A stretch of DNA of 46,642 nt. Origin: Streptosporangiaceae bacterium (GTDB taxonomy: Bacteria > Actinomycetota > Actinomycetes > Streptosporangiales > Streptosporangiaceae). A program made the translations under genes and the position numbers. Where the stretch lies: positions 1 through 46,642 of the forward strand of contig JAICYD010000048.1 of the NCBI GenBank assembly GCA_025934375.1, written 5' to 3'. The notes under the pieces were generated by a model. That model was not told the origin of the DNA. It made no database searches and worked only from the letters and a program-made list of their open reading frames with translations. Of the stretch, positions 35,807 through 43,559 are shown one piece after another; the first letter of the stretch is position 1, and every line of letters starts with the position of its first letter.

Positions 35807-37834
35807 CTAATGGGCCGAGCACATGGTCAGGCCGGGCACGGCGATGGACGAGAACAGGGTGACCTTGTCCGGGCAGCCCCGGAAGTACAGCAGGTTCCCG
35901 TGCTCGGGGTGCAGCGCCGCCTGGATCGCCAGGTCACCAGGGCTGTCGATCGGGCCAGGGGTCAGCCCCTTGTTCGCGTAGCTGTTGTACGGGCCCGGCT
36001 TCTGGGTCTCGGCGATGGTGGCGGTGGTGCCGTACTTGCCCAGCCCGTACAAGACCGTGCTGTCGAACTGCAGCGGCATGCCCTGGTTCAGCCGGTTGTA
36101 CAAGACCTCGGCGATCTTCCCCATGTCCTGGTTGCGCCCGGCCTCCGCCTGGATCAGGCTCGCCACGATGATGATCTTGGCCGGCGTCATGCCGACGGCG
36201 GGCGCTGTCTTGGGCAGGTTGAACACGCTCGCGTGCCGGTTGTACTGCGCCACCATGGCCTGCAGCACAGTCAGCGCGGTGTCGTTAGGCTGGATGATGT
36301 AGGTGGACGGGAACAGGTACCCCTCGGGCTTGCCGCCCGCGTACGCCGGCAGGCCGAGCTGCGCGGGCTTCTTCAGGACCGCCTGGTAGTCAGCCATGGT
36401 GATCTTCGGGTGCGCCTTGACCAGGAGCGCGAGGATCTGCGACAGCCGCTTGCCCTCGGGGATGGTCACCGTGCCCTGCACCCGGTGCTTCGGGTCCAGC
36501 AGGTACGCGTACGCCAGCGAGGCCTGCATCCGCCGGTTCATGCTGAAGAACCCGGCCTCCAGGCCGGCGGTACTGCTGCTGTGCTCGGCGGCCAGGATGA
36601 ACGCGCGCGTTGACTTGATGACCCCGTCAGCCAGCAGCGCCGGGCCCAGGCTGGTCGCCGTGTCGCCGCTCTTGACCTGGACCAGGACGGCCGGCCCGGC
36701 GCCCGCCCCGACGTAGTCGGCGGGATGCTCCTTGTTCTGGATGAAGTGGTAGCCGTAAAGGCCGGCGAAGACCAGGGGCACGACGATCACCAGCACCGCG
36801 ACCCACGGCGCGATCCGCCGGATGGGGCCGCGCTTGCGCTTGCGCGGCCGCTCACCGGGGCCATCGTCGCGGCCTCCGCGGCCCCCGCGCCCGCCCCGAT
36901 GCGCATAGTCATCGCCGTAACGGCCCTCGTCAAACTGGCCATTGTCATACTGGCCATTGTCATACTGACTGTCGCCGTAAGAGCTGTGGCCGTAGGCGCC
37001 GTCGCCGTAGGAGCCGTCGCGGTAGTCATCGCCGTAGCGCTCGTCGCGGCCGACGCCCGGCGCCTGGGCGCGCGGGGGACGGCGATCGTCGCGGGCGTAG
37101 TCCCGCTGGCCGTCGGTCTCGTCAAAGCCGGGGACGAAGTCGTCGTGGTCCTCCCACCGCGGGCGGCCGTCCCGTCGCTCCTGCGGGTCACGCCCGGCCC
37201 AGGGCGACGGGCCGGTGCCACGCTGCGGCCCGGTCGGGACCGGCCCGCCACGAGCCGGGTCTTCACGGAAGGAACCGCCGCCCGCCTGCTGCGGGTAACC
37301 GCCGCTGCCCGGCTGCGGGTAACCGCCGCTGCCCGGCTGCTGCGCGTAACCGCCGGCGCCCGCCTGCTGCGGGTAACCGCCACTGCCCTGCTGCGGGTAA
37401 CCGCCACTGCGCGAGTGGCCGCCACCCGCTTGCTCGCGATGCGGCCCGGTGCCGTAGCCGGCCGGCGGGTCATCCCAGCCCGGCCGATAGTTACCCGCCT
37501 GCGCCGGAGACCGCCCCTGGCCGGCACCGCCCTGGCCAGCACCGACGCTGTGCCGGCCGTCGCCGCGATCGTAGGGGTCGCCGTGCGCGGGGGCCTGCGC
37601 GTCCCAGCCGCCGCGCCCGCCGCGCTCCTGCTGGCGGTAATCCTGCTGGTGGTAGCCCTGCTCGCCGTAAGGCGGCTCGCCGTACCCTTGCCCCTGGTAG
37701 TCCTGCCCCTGGTTGTCCTGCTCGCGAAACCCCTGTCCCGGGTACCCCTGCTGCTGCGGGTAGCCACCCGAGCCCTGACCACCGCCGTCTCGCCGGCGGT
37801 CGTCGTCCCGGTCGCCGCGGTAAGGGCCGCTCAC
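35807..37834 (-). CDS. mltG: Endolytic peptidoglycan transglycosylase MltG (YceG) with long repetitive cytosolic tail
   Basis: 675 residues. The YceG domain (about 370-670) cleaves nascent glycan strands at the membrane. Recognisable blocks are VTIPEGKRLSQILALLVKA, YLFPSTYIIQPND, IIIVASLIQAEAGRNQDMG (carrying the catalytic Glu) and LQFDSTVLYGLG. One membrane helix (WVAVLVIVVPLVFAGLYGYH) lies near residue 345 after a basic stretch. The first 330 residues are low-complexity cytosolic sequence rich in Gly, Tyr, Gln, Arg, Asp, with QGYP and GSGGYPQ-type repeats; actinobacterial MltG tails are usually shorter. GTG 37834 overlaps the ruvX stop (GTGA). Confidence 0.93.
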   Translation of the reverse strand: MSGPYRGDRDDDRRRDGGGQGSGGYPQQQGYPGQGFREQDNQGQDYQGQGYGEPPYGEQGYHQQDYRQQERGGRGGWDAQAPAHGDPYDRGDGRHSVGAGQGGAGQGRSPAQAGNYRPGWDDPPAGYGTGPHREQAGGGHSRSGGYPQQGSGGYPQQAGAGGYAQQPGSGGYPQPGSGGYPQQAGGGSFREDPARGGPVPTGPQRGTGPSPWAGRDPQERRDGRPRWEDHDDFVPGFDETDGQRDYARDDRRPPRAQAPGVGRDERYGDDYRDGSYGDGAYGHSSYGDSQYDNGQYDNGQFDEGRYGDDYAHRGGRGGRGGRDDGPGERPRKRKRGPIRRIAPWVAVLVIVVPLVFAGLYGYHFIQNKEHPADYVGAGAGPAVLVQVKSGDTATSLGPALLADGVIKSTRAFILAAEHSSSTAGLEAGFFSMNRRMQASLAYAYLLDPKHRVQGTVTIPEGKRLSQILALLVKAHPKITMADYQAVLKKPAQLGLPAYAGGKPEGYLFPSTYIIQPNDTALTVLQAMVAQYNRHASVFNLPKTAPAVGMTPAKIIIVASLIQAEAGRNQDMGKIAEVLYNRLNQGMPLQFDSTVLYGLGKYGTTATIAETQKPGPYNSYANKGLTPGPIDSPGDLAIQAALHPEHGNLLYFRGCPDKVTLFSSIAVPGLTMCSAH

Positions 37835-38328
37835 GCGCCCGCCCGCCGGGCCGTGACCTGCACGAGCTCGCCAGGAACGCGCCCAGTGCGGCGCTCGGAC
37901 TCCAGCGCCGCCTCCAGGAGGACGGCGGCGGCGGCGGAGTCGACCGTCTGGCGGCGGGCACGGGAGTCCTTGCCGCCGGCGCGCAGCGCCGCATGCGCGG
38001 TTGAGGTGGTGAACCGCTCGTCGACCAAGCGCACCGGGAGCGGCGCGACGCGGGCCGCGAGGCCAACGGCGAACTGCCGCGCGGTAGCGGCGGCGGGTCC
38101 CTCACGTCCCGACAGGGACCTGGGCAGGCCTACCAGAATCTCAATCGCCTCCTCGGCTGCGGCCAGCGACGCAAGCGCGTCCAAGTCGCCCTTGCCTCGC
38201 CGTACGACGGTCAACGGGCTGGCGATGAGGCCACTGCGGTCACTGCGTGCCACGCCAATGCGAACCGTGCCCGGATCGACTGCTAGCCGTACGCCGTCTC
38301 TCACCGGATCACCGGTTCGCAACAACAT
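37831..38328 (-). CDS. ruvX: Holliday junction resolvase-like protein RuvX/YqgF
   Basis: 165 residues with an RNase-H-like fold. LAVDPGTVRIGVARSD supplies the first catalytic Asp; the second acidic position is in ILVGLPRSLSG and the final ones in VRLVDERFTT and RQTVDSAAAAVLLEA. In bacteria the family is implicated in processing of pre-16S rRNA 5' ends and/or resolving DNA junctions. It lies ten bases after alaS and overlaps mltG by four bases, as usual in actinomycetes. The start is ATG 38328. Confidence 0.93.
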   Translation of the reverse strand: MLLRTGDPVRDGVRLAVDPGTVRIGVARSDRSGLIASPLTVVRRGKGDLDALASLAAAEEAIEILVGLPRSLSGREGPAAATARQFAVGLAARVAPLPVRLVDERFTTSTAHAALRAGGKDSRARRQTVDSAAAAVLLEAALESERRTGRVPGELVQVTARRAGA

Positions 38329-38337
38329 GGCAACACG

Positions 38338-41064
38338 TTACCTACCAGACCGCCCGCTGTCCTGCAATGCGCTACGGACAGCGCCGAAAGCCGCATCGAC
38401 CGCACCTGCCCCCGCGTTGGGCGCGCCGCCGCCCTGGGCGATGTCCGGCTTGCCACCGCCGCCGCCGCCCAGCGCCTTCGCCGCGCCGCTGACCAGCGTA
38501 CCTGCCGAAAGCCCAGCTCCGCGCCCTGCTTCGTTGACCGCGATGATCACCACGGGCTTGTCGGCGGGCACGCCGATCAGCGTGACCACCCCCGGCTGCT
38601 GGGCCGGGATGCGGGAGCGGATGTCCAGCGCGAGCTTGCGCATGCTGTCGGCGTCGGTGCCGTCCGGCACGCGGTGCGTCACCAGCGCGGTGCCGCCGAT
38701 GTTCTCCGCGCCGCGCGCGAGCTCGCCCGAAGACGACAGCAGCTCCGCCGCGCGCAGCCGGGCCAGCTCCCGCTCAGCGTCCCGCAGCCGGGTCACGACG
38801 CCGGAGATGCGCTCGGGGAGCTCCTCCGGGCGCGCCTTGAGCTGCTCCGACAGCTGGCTGACGAGGACGCTCTCGCGGGCCAGGAACCGGAACGCGTCGA
38901 TGCCGACGAGTGCCTCCACGCGCCGCACCCCAGAGCCGATCGACGCCTCGCCGAGCAGCTTCACCAGCCCGAGCTGCCCGGAGCGGGTCACGTGGGTGCC
39001 GCCGCACAGCTCGCGGGAGTAGTCCCCGACCTCCACGACGCGGACCTCGCTACCGTACTTCTCGCCGAACAGCGCCAGCGCGCCCATGGCCCGGGCCTCG
39101 TCCACCGACGTGTGGAAGGCGCGCACCCCCAGGTCGTTGATCAGCACCCGGTTGACCTCGTCCTCCACGTCCCGCAGCACCGTCGTCGGCACCGCGCCGG
39201 ACGCGGTGAAGTCGAACCGCAGCCGCCCGGGCGCGTTCTCCGAGCCCGCCTGGGCAGCGGACTCGCCCAGCGCGTGGCGCAGCGCGCGGTGCACCAGGTG
39301 CGTTGCCGTGTGCGACCGGGAGGTGGCCCGCCGGCGCTCGACGTCGATCTCGGCGTGGGCGGGCGAGCCCACCACGACCTCACCGGACCGGACCGTCCCC
39401 CGGTGCACGACCAGGCCGGGCAGCGGGGTCTGGACGTCGGTCACCGCGATCTCGGCCGGCCCCGACGGCCCGTCGCTGCGGATGACGCCGTGGTCCGGGA
39501 GCTGGCCGCCGCCCTCGGCGTAGAACGGGGTCCGGTCCAAGACGATGCTGACCTCCCGGCCCGGCGTCGCGGACTTGACCGGGACGCCGCCCGACAGCAG
39601 CCCGACGATGGTAGCCTCGCCAACCGCCATGTCATAGCCGGTGAAGGTGACCTTGCCGGCCTGCTCGAGCAGCTGCGCGTAGACCGAGATGTCGGCGTTG
39701 CCGGTCTTCTTCTCCCGGGCGTCCTTGCGGGCACGCTGGCGCTGCTCCTCCATGAGGCGGCGGAAGCCCTCCTCATCGACGCTCAGGCCCTGCTCGGTGG
39801 CCATCTCCAGCGTCAGGTCAATGGGGAAGCCGTAGGTGTCGTGCAGCTGGAACGCCTGCGCGCCGGACAGCACGGTCGCGTGCTTGCGCTTGGTCTCCTC
39901 CACCGCGACGTCGAAGATGGCGGTGCCGGTGCGCAGCGTCCCCGAGAACGCGGCCTCCTCGGCGTCGATCACGGTGTGGATGTTGGCGGCGTCGCGGCGC
40001 AGCTCGGGGAACTGCTCGCCCATCGCCTCGATCGTCACCGAGGTCAGCTCGTGCATGAAGCCGGTGGTCCCGCTCACCCCGCCCCCGCGCTGGGCGCCCG
40101 ACAGCAGCCGCAGGTTGCGGATGCTGCGGCGCAGCAGGCGGCGCAGGATGTAGCCGCCGCCCTCGTTGCCGGGCAGCACGCCGTCCTCGATCAGCATGAC
40201 CGCGCTGCGCACGTGGTCGGCGACGACCCGCAGGGCGACGTCGGCGCGGTGGTCGCGGCCGTAGTCCTGCTCGGTGAGGTCGGCCGCCGCCGCCAGGATC
40301 TTGCCCGTGGTGTCGATCTCGTACATGTTGTTCAGGCCCTGCAGCAGGAACGCCATCCGCTCCAGGCCCATGCCGGTGTCCACGTTCTTGAACGGCAGGG
40401 CGCCGGTGACGTCGAAGTCGTCCTTGGCCCGCACCTCCCCGAGCGTGTCCTGCATGAAGACGAGGTTCCAGACCTCCAGGTAGCGTTCCTCGTCGACCTC
40501 CGGGCCGCCCTCGACGCCATGGTCGGGGCCGCGGTCGTAGTAGATCTCCGAGCACGGCCCGCCGGGGCCGGGCACGCCCATGTGCCAGTAGTTGTCCTTC
40601 AGGCCGCGGCGCTGGATCCGCTCCGGCGGGACGCCGATCTTGTGGTGCCAGATGTCGACGGTCTCATCGTCGCCGTGCAGGGCCGTGACCCACAGCCGTG
40701 ACTCGGGGAAGCCGAAGCCGCCGTCAGCCGGTGACCGGGTCAGCAGCTCCCAGGCGAACTGGATCGCGCCTTCCTTGAAGTAATCGCCGAACGACCAGTT
40801 CCCCAGCATCTGGAAGAAGGTGCCGTGCCGGGTGGTCTTGCCGACCTCCTCGATGTCCAGCGTCCGCACGCACTTTTGCACGTCGGCGACCCGGCGGTAC
40901 GGCGGGGTCTGCTGGCCGAGCAGGTAGGGCTTGAACGGCTGCATGCCGGCCACCACGAACAGCAGCGTCGGATCGTCGGCGACGAGGCTGGCCGACGGCA
41001 CGATGGCGTGGCCTTGCCCCTCGAAGTACGCCAGGAAACGGCGGGCGATCTCAGCCGACTGCAT
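38338..41064 (-). CDS. alaS: Alanyl-tRNA synthetase
   Basis: Charges tRNA-Ala. 908 residues, full length. The class II catalytic domain has motif 1-3 regions (GHAIVPSASLVADDPTLLFV, HGTFFQMLGNWSFGDYFKEG, GLERMAFLLQGLNN). The editing domain has the metal-binding RSHTATHLVHRAL (HxxxH) and ELCGGTHVTRSGQLG (CxxxH). The C-terminal DHHA1-like oligomerisation domain ends GGGGGKPDIAQGGG. ATG 41064 overlaps the DUF6167 stop by one base. It is the central gene of the conserved minus-strand cluster from rarA to aroE. Confidence 0.98.
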   Translation of the reverse strand: MQSAEIARRFLAYFEGQGHAIVPSASLVADDPTLLFVVAGMQPFKPYLLGQQTPPYRRVADVQKCVRTLDIEEVGKTTRHGTFFQMLGNWSFGDYFKEGAIQFAWELLTRSPADGGFGFPESRLWVTALHGDDETVDIWHHKIGVPPERIQRRGLKDNYWHMGVPGPGGPCSEIYYDRGPDHGVEGGPEVDEERYLEVWNLVFMQDTLGEVRAKDDFDVTGALPFKNVDTGMGLERMAFLLQGLNNMYEIDTTGKILAAAADLTEQDYGRDHRADVALRVVADHVRSAVMLIEDGVLPGNEGGGYILRRLLRRSIRNLRLLSGAQRGGGVSGTTGFMHELTSVTIEAMGEQFPELRRDAANIHTVIDAEEAAFSGTLRTGTAIFDVAVEETKRKHATVLSGAQAFQLHDTYGFPIDLTLEMATEQGLSVDEEGFRRLMEEQRQRARKDAREKKTGNADISVYAQLLEQAGKVTFTGYDMAVGEATIVGLLSGGVPVKSATPGREVSIVLDRTPFYAEGGGQLPDHGVIRSDGPSGPAEIAVTDVQTPLPGLVVHRGTVRSGEVVVGSPAHAEIDVERRRATSRSHTATHLVHRALRHALGESAAQAGSENAPGRLRFDFTASGAVPTTVLRDVEDEVNRVLINDLGVRAFHTSVDEARAMGALALFGEKYGSEVRVVEVGDYSRELCGGTHVTRSGQLGLVKLLGEASIGSGVRRVEALVGIDAFRFLARESVLVSQLSEQLKARPEELPERISGVVTRLRDAERELARLRAAELLSSSGELARGAENIGGTALVTHRVPDGTDADSMRKLALDIRSRIPAQQPGVVTLIGVPADKPVVIIAVNEAGRGAGLSAGTLVSGAAKALGGGGGGKPDIAQGGGAPNAGAGAVDAAFGAVRSALQDSGRSGR

Positions 41065-41426
41065 CAGCGGTCATCCTTTGCGGTTACGTCGTTGGGTTGT
41101 GAGGTGGCCTCGTTGGGTTGCGAGATGACACTGCGCTGGTCGCCGGGACCGCGCGTGCTTGCAGGAAGGGTAGGCGGTATCGGCCGCGGGCGGCGAGCCA
41201 TATAAAGCTCCATGCCCTCGCGGACGTCACGCGAGAAGCTCCGCGCCCCGCGGGTGGCCCGGATCGCGTCCCGTACCAGGCTCCTGCTCGCCGGGCGCCG
41301 TCCCGCCCCGGTCGCGCGCTGCGCGCCGAGGCTCCCCGAGACCCGGCGCCCCAGCGCGGCGGCGCGCCGGTACCCCATGATGCCGCCCGCCGCGCCCACC
41401 GTGAGCCAGAATCCGCGGCGGATCAT
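41064..41426 (-). CDS. DUF6167-like protein
   Basis: 120 residues. A weak N-terminal hydrophobic segment (GFWLTVGAAGGIMGYRRAAA) precedes a basic middle (RRPASRSLVRDAIRATRGAR, then DVREGMELYMARR) and a low-complexity tail containing the duplicated ISQPNEA/TSQPNDV. The protein is conserved in position between DUF948 and alaS in actinomycetes; function unknown, probably membrane-associated. The tail duplication is a 21-bp tandem repeat (41089-41109 and 41110-41130) that keeps frame. Overlaps at both ends (one base with alaS, four with DUF948) indicate translational coupling. Confidence 0.85.
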   Translation of the reverse strand: MIRRGFWLTVGAAGGIMGYRRAAALGRRVSGSLGAQRATGAGRRPASRSLVRDAIRATRGARSFSRDVREGMELYMARRPRPIPPTLPASTRGPGDQRSVISQPNEATSQPNDVTAKDDR

Positions 41427-41845
41427 TTCACGACCTGGCCGGGCAGCGCGCGGCGGCGCTCGGCGCCGCGGCGCAGCGCCACCGCGTGCCGGACGCCGAA
41501 GGCGACGGCGGCGGCCTTGCCGACCGGGCCGCCGACGACGGCCCCGGCCATGGTCTTGCCGAAGGCGGCCAGCGCGGTGGCCTGGCCGGCCAGGTCGGCC
41601 AGGCCCGCGCCGAGCTCGTCCATGCTGGCGTTCACCACCGCGGCCCGGTCAAGCTGGTCGTTGGCCCGGTCCACGGCCGCGTTGGCCCGGACGAGCAGTG
41701 CCTCCTGCCCGGCCCTGGCCTCGCGCACTAGCGTGGCGGCGTCGCCGAGCACCCTGGTGATCCTCACCGCCAGGTACACGCCGGTCAGGGCGAGCACGGC
41801 GAAGCTTGCCGCCGCGATCAGCGCGGCGATCCCGGTAGCGCTCAC
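41423..41845 (-). CDS. DUF948 domain-containing protein
   Basis: 140 residues. An N-terminal membrane helix (IAALIAAASFAVLALTGVYL) is followed by a long amphipathic coiled-coil-like region (LVREARAGQEALLVRANAAV, then DRANDQLDRAAVVNASMDEL), the family pattern. DUF948 proteins are small membrane-anchored proteins of unknown function, related to general stress YtxG in Bacillus. The C-terminal GGPVGKAAAVAFGVRHAVAL and Arg-rich end are typical of the actinobacterial version. The start GTG 41845 overlaps the rarA stop (GTGA). In Streptomyces a ribosomal protein gene (rpsD) commonly lies between rarA and this gene; it is absent here. Confidence 0.85.
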   Translation of the reverse strand: MSATGIAALIAAASFAVLALTGVYLAVRITRVLGDAATLVREARAGQEALLVRANAAVDRANDQLDRAAVVNASMDELGAGLADLAGQATALAAFGKTMAGAVVGGPVGKAAAVAFGVRHAVALRRGAERRRALPGQVVK

Positions 41846-43248
41846 TGGCCGTCTTTCCCTTCGTCGCTTGCCGCCCCCCGCGGGGCGATCTCGTCCGGCG
41901 GGGCCGCCTCCTGGGTGGCCGTGTCCCCGTCCCGCGCCTCCTGCCCGTGCAGGATGGCCCGGATGCGGCCGTAGCGCTCGCCGAAGCGGGCCTCCATGCC
42001 GTGCGTGGTGGGGTTGTAGTACGCGCGCCCGGCCACCGCGTCCGGCGCGTACTGCTGCGCGACGATCCCCTGGGGCAGGTCGTGCGGGTACACGTAGCCC
42101 GCCCCGTGGCCGATGCGCTTGGCACCAGGGTAGTGGGCATCGCGCAGGTGCGCGGGCACCGCCCCGATCAGGCCCGCCTTGACGTCGGCCTGGGCGCCGC
42201 CGATGGCCATCACGACGGCGTTGGACTTCGGCGCCAGCGCGATGTGGATGACCGCCTGCGCGAGGTGGATCCGCGCCTCCGGAAGCCCGACGAGCTCCAC
42301 CGCCTGGGCGGCGGCCACCGCCGTCTGCAGCGCCGTCGGGTCGGCCATGCCGACGTCCTCGCTGGCGTGCACGATCAGCCGCCGCGCGATGAACCGCGCG
42401 TCCTCGCCGGCCTCGATCATCCGGGCCAGGTAGTGCAGCGCGGCGTCGGCGTCGCTGCCGCGCAGCGACTTGATGAACGCGCTGATGACGTCGTAGTGCT
42501 GGTCGCCGTCGCGGTCGTAGCGGACCGCCGCGCGGTCGACGGCCTTCTCCAGCACGTCGACGGTGATGCGTGGCGTGCCCAGGGCGGCTGCCTCCAGGTA
42601 AGTCAGCGCCCGCCGGCCATCGCCGCCGGCCAGCCTGATCAGCTGCTCGAGGGCGTCGTCGTCCATGCTCGCCTGGCCGCCGAGGCCGCGCTCGCCGTCG
42701 GCCAGGGCCCGCGTGACGAGCGAGCGGATGTCCTCGTCATCGAGGGACTTCAGCGTCAGCAGCAGCGAGCGGGACAGCAACGGCGAGACGACCGAGAACG
42801 ACGGGTTCTCCGTCGTCGCCCCGATGAACGACACCCACCGGTTCTCCACCGCCGGGAGCAGCGCGTCCTGCTGGGTCTTGGAGAAGCGGTGCACCTCGTC
42901 GATGAACAGCACGGTCTGCCGGCCGGACATGCCCAGGTGCTGGCGGGCGGCGTCCACGGCGGCGCGGACGTCCTTGACCCCGGCCGTGACCGCGGAAAGC
43001 TCGGTGAACCGCCGCTTGGTGACTTGGCTGACCACGTAGGCGAGGGTCGTCTTGCCGGTGCCGGGCGGCCCCCACAGCACCAGCGACATCGGCGCGTCGT
43101 TGTCGATGAGCTTGCGGAACGGCGTGCCCGGGGCAGTCAGGTGCCGCTGCCCGATCACCTCATCCAGCGAGCGGGGCCGCATCCGGACGGCGAGCGGAGC
43201 CGACTGCGCGGCCGCGCGCTCCCCCGCCTCATCGAACAAACTGTCCAC
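41842..43248 (-). CDS. rarA: Replication-associated recombination protein RarA (MgsA)
   Basis: 468 residues of the AAA+ clamp-loader-like family that acts at stalled replication forks. LAVRMRPRSLDEVIGQRHLT is the N-terminal signature. Walker A is VLWGPPGTGKTTLAYV, Walker B TVLFIDEVHRFSK, sensor 1 IGATTENPSFSV, and the arginine finger region PLLSRSLLLTLKSL. The C-terminal MgsA tetramerisation domain has VISAFIKSLRGSDADAALHY and LPQGIVAQQY. The last 40 residues are an acidic/alanine tail beyond the family. GTG 43248 gives the family start; TTG 43254 would add two residues. First gene of the run towards aroE. Confidence 0.95.
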   Translation of the reverse strand: MDSLFDEAGERAAAQSAPLAVRMRPRSLDEVIGQRHLTAPGTPFRKLIDNDAPMSLVLWGPPGTGKTTLAYVVSQVTKRRFTELSAVTAGVKDVRAAVDAARQHLGMSGRQTVLFIDEVHRFSKTQQDALLPAVENRWVSFIGATTENPSFSVVSPLLSRSLLLTLKSLDDEDIRSLVTRALADGERGLGGQASMDDDALEQLIRLAGGDGRRALTYLEAAALGTPRITVDVLEKAVDRAAVRYDRDGDQHYDVISAFIKSLRGSDADAALHYLARMIEAGEDARFIARRLIVHASEDVGMADPTALQTAVAAAQAVELVGLPEARIHLAQAVIHIALAPKSNAVVMAIGGAQADVKAGLIGAVPAHLRDAHYPGAKRIGHGAGYVYPHDLPQGIVAQQYAPDAVAGRAYYNPTTHGMEARFGERYGRIRAILHGQEARDGDTATQEAAPPDEIAPRGAASDEGKDGQ

Positions 43249-43559
43249 CTGCAAAGGCTACTGCCGCGCGCGGCATAGCGTGGATGCCCGCCAACGCCCC
43301 ACCACCCCCAAGGATCACACCAGCAACGGTCCACACCAATTACCCCCAAGCCACTGCCACAGTCCCCATGCGCTCCCCACCGCCCGCAGCATCCGTTCCG
43401 CCGGGAATATCTCGAATAGTTTTTTGTCCTCGAAGGCTTTTCATCGCATGCGATGAAAACTTTACTGGATGAAATAAGCCTTCGAGATACCGGAGGCGAA
43501 CGGGCCCACGATGCCCGCACAAGCACGCGACGACGCAATCGCGGTCACCGCCGCCCGGT
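43249..43559. other. Intergenic region between the synthetase and rarA blocks
   Basis: About 310 bp without a supported gene; it should hold the rarA promoter. The part at 43400-43490 is conspicuously AT-rich for this genome and carries nested palindromes. After it, a frame from ATG 43511 reads MPAQARDDAIAVTAARFTG and stops, resembling the truncated beginning of a lost gene. Confidence 0.55.
43408..43489. repeat. Nested inverted repeats in an AT-rich island
   Basis: A perfect 22-bp palindrome (43438-43459, core ATCGCATGCGAT) lies inside an 11-bp inverted repeat CTCGAAGGCTT / AAGCCTTCGAG (43429-43439 and 43476-43486). A further arm TATCTCGAA (43408-43416) pairs with TTCGAGATA (43481-43489), which overlaps the right arm of the second repeat. 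The two outer stems are therefore mutually exclusive. It could be an operator of a deleted gene, a mobile-element end, or an RNA switch. Confidence 0.75.

Noticed and set aside
37270..37420. Repeats of about 24-30 bp that might suggest a CRISPR array
   Set aside because: They are contiguous coding repeats (GSGGYPQ) in mltG with no spacers and no cas genes.
36725..39022. A 765-residue plus-strand frame opposite mltG, ruvX and part of alaS
   Set aside because: Antisense to three well-supported genes; it exists because GC-rich antisense frames lack stops, and its protein is low-complexity without domains.
38674..40701. A 675-residue plus-strand frame opposite alaS
   Set aside because: Pure mirror of the alanyl-tRNA synthetase coding strand, no start context and no recognisable domain.
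41947..43278. A 443-residue plus-strand frame opposite rarA
   Set aside because: Antisense of a clearly conserved gene; Val/Arg/Gly-rich shadow composition.
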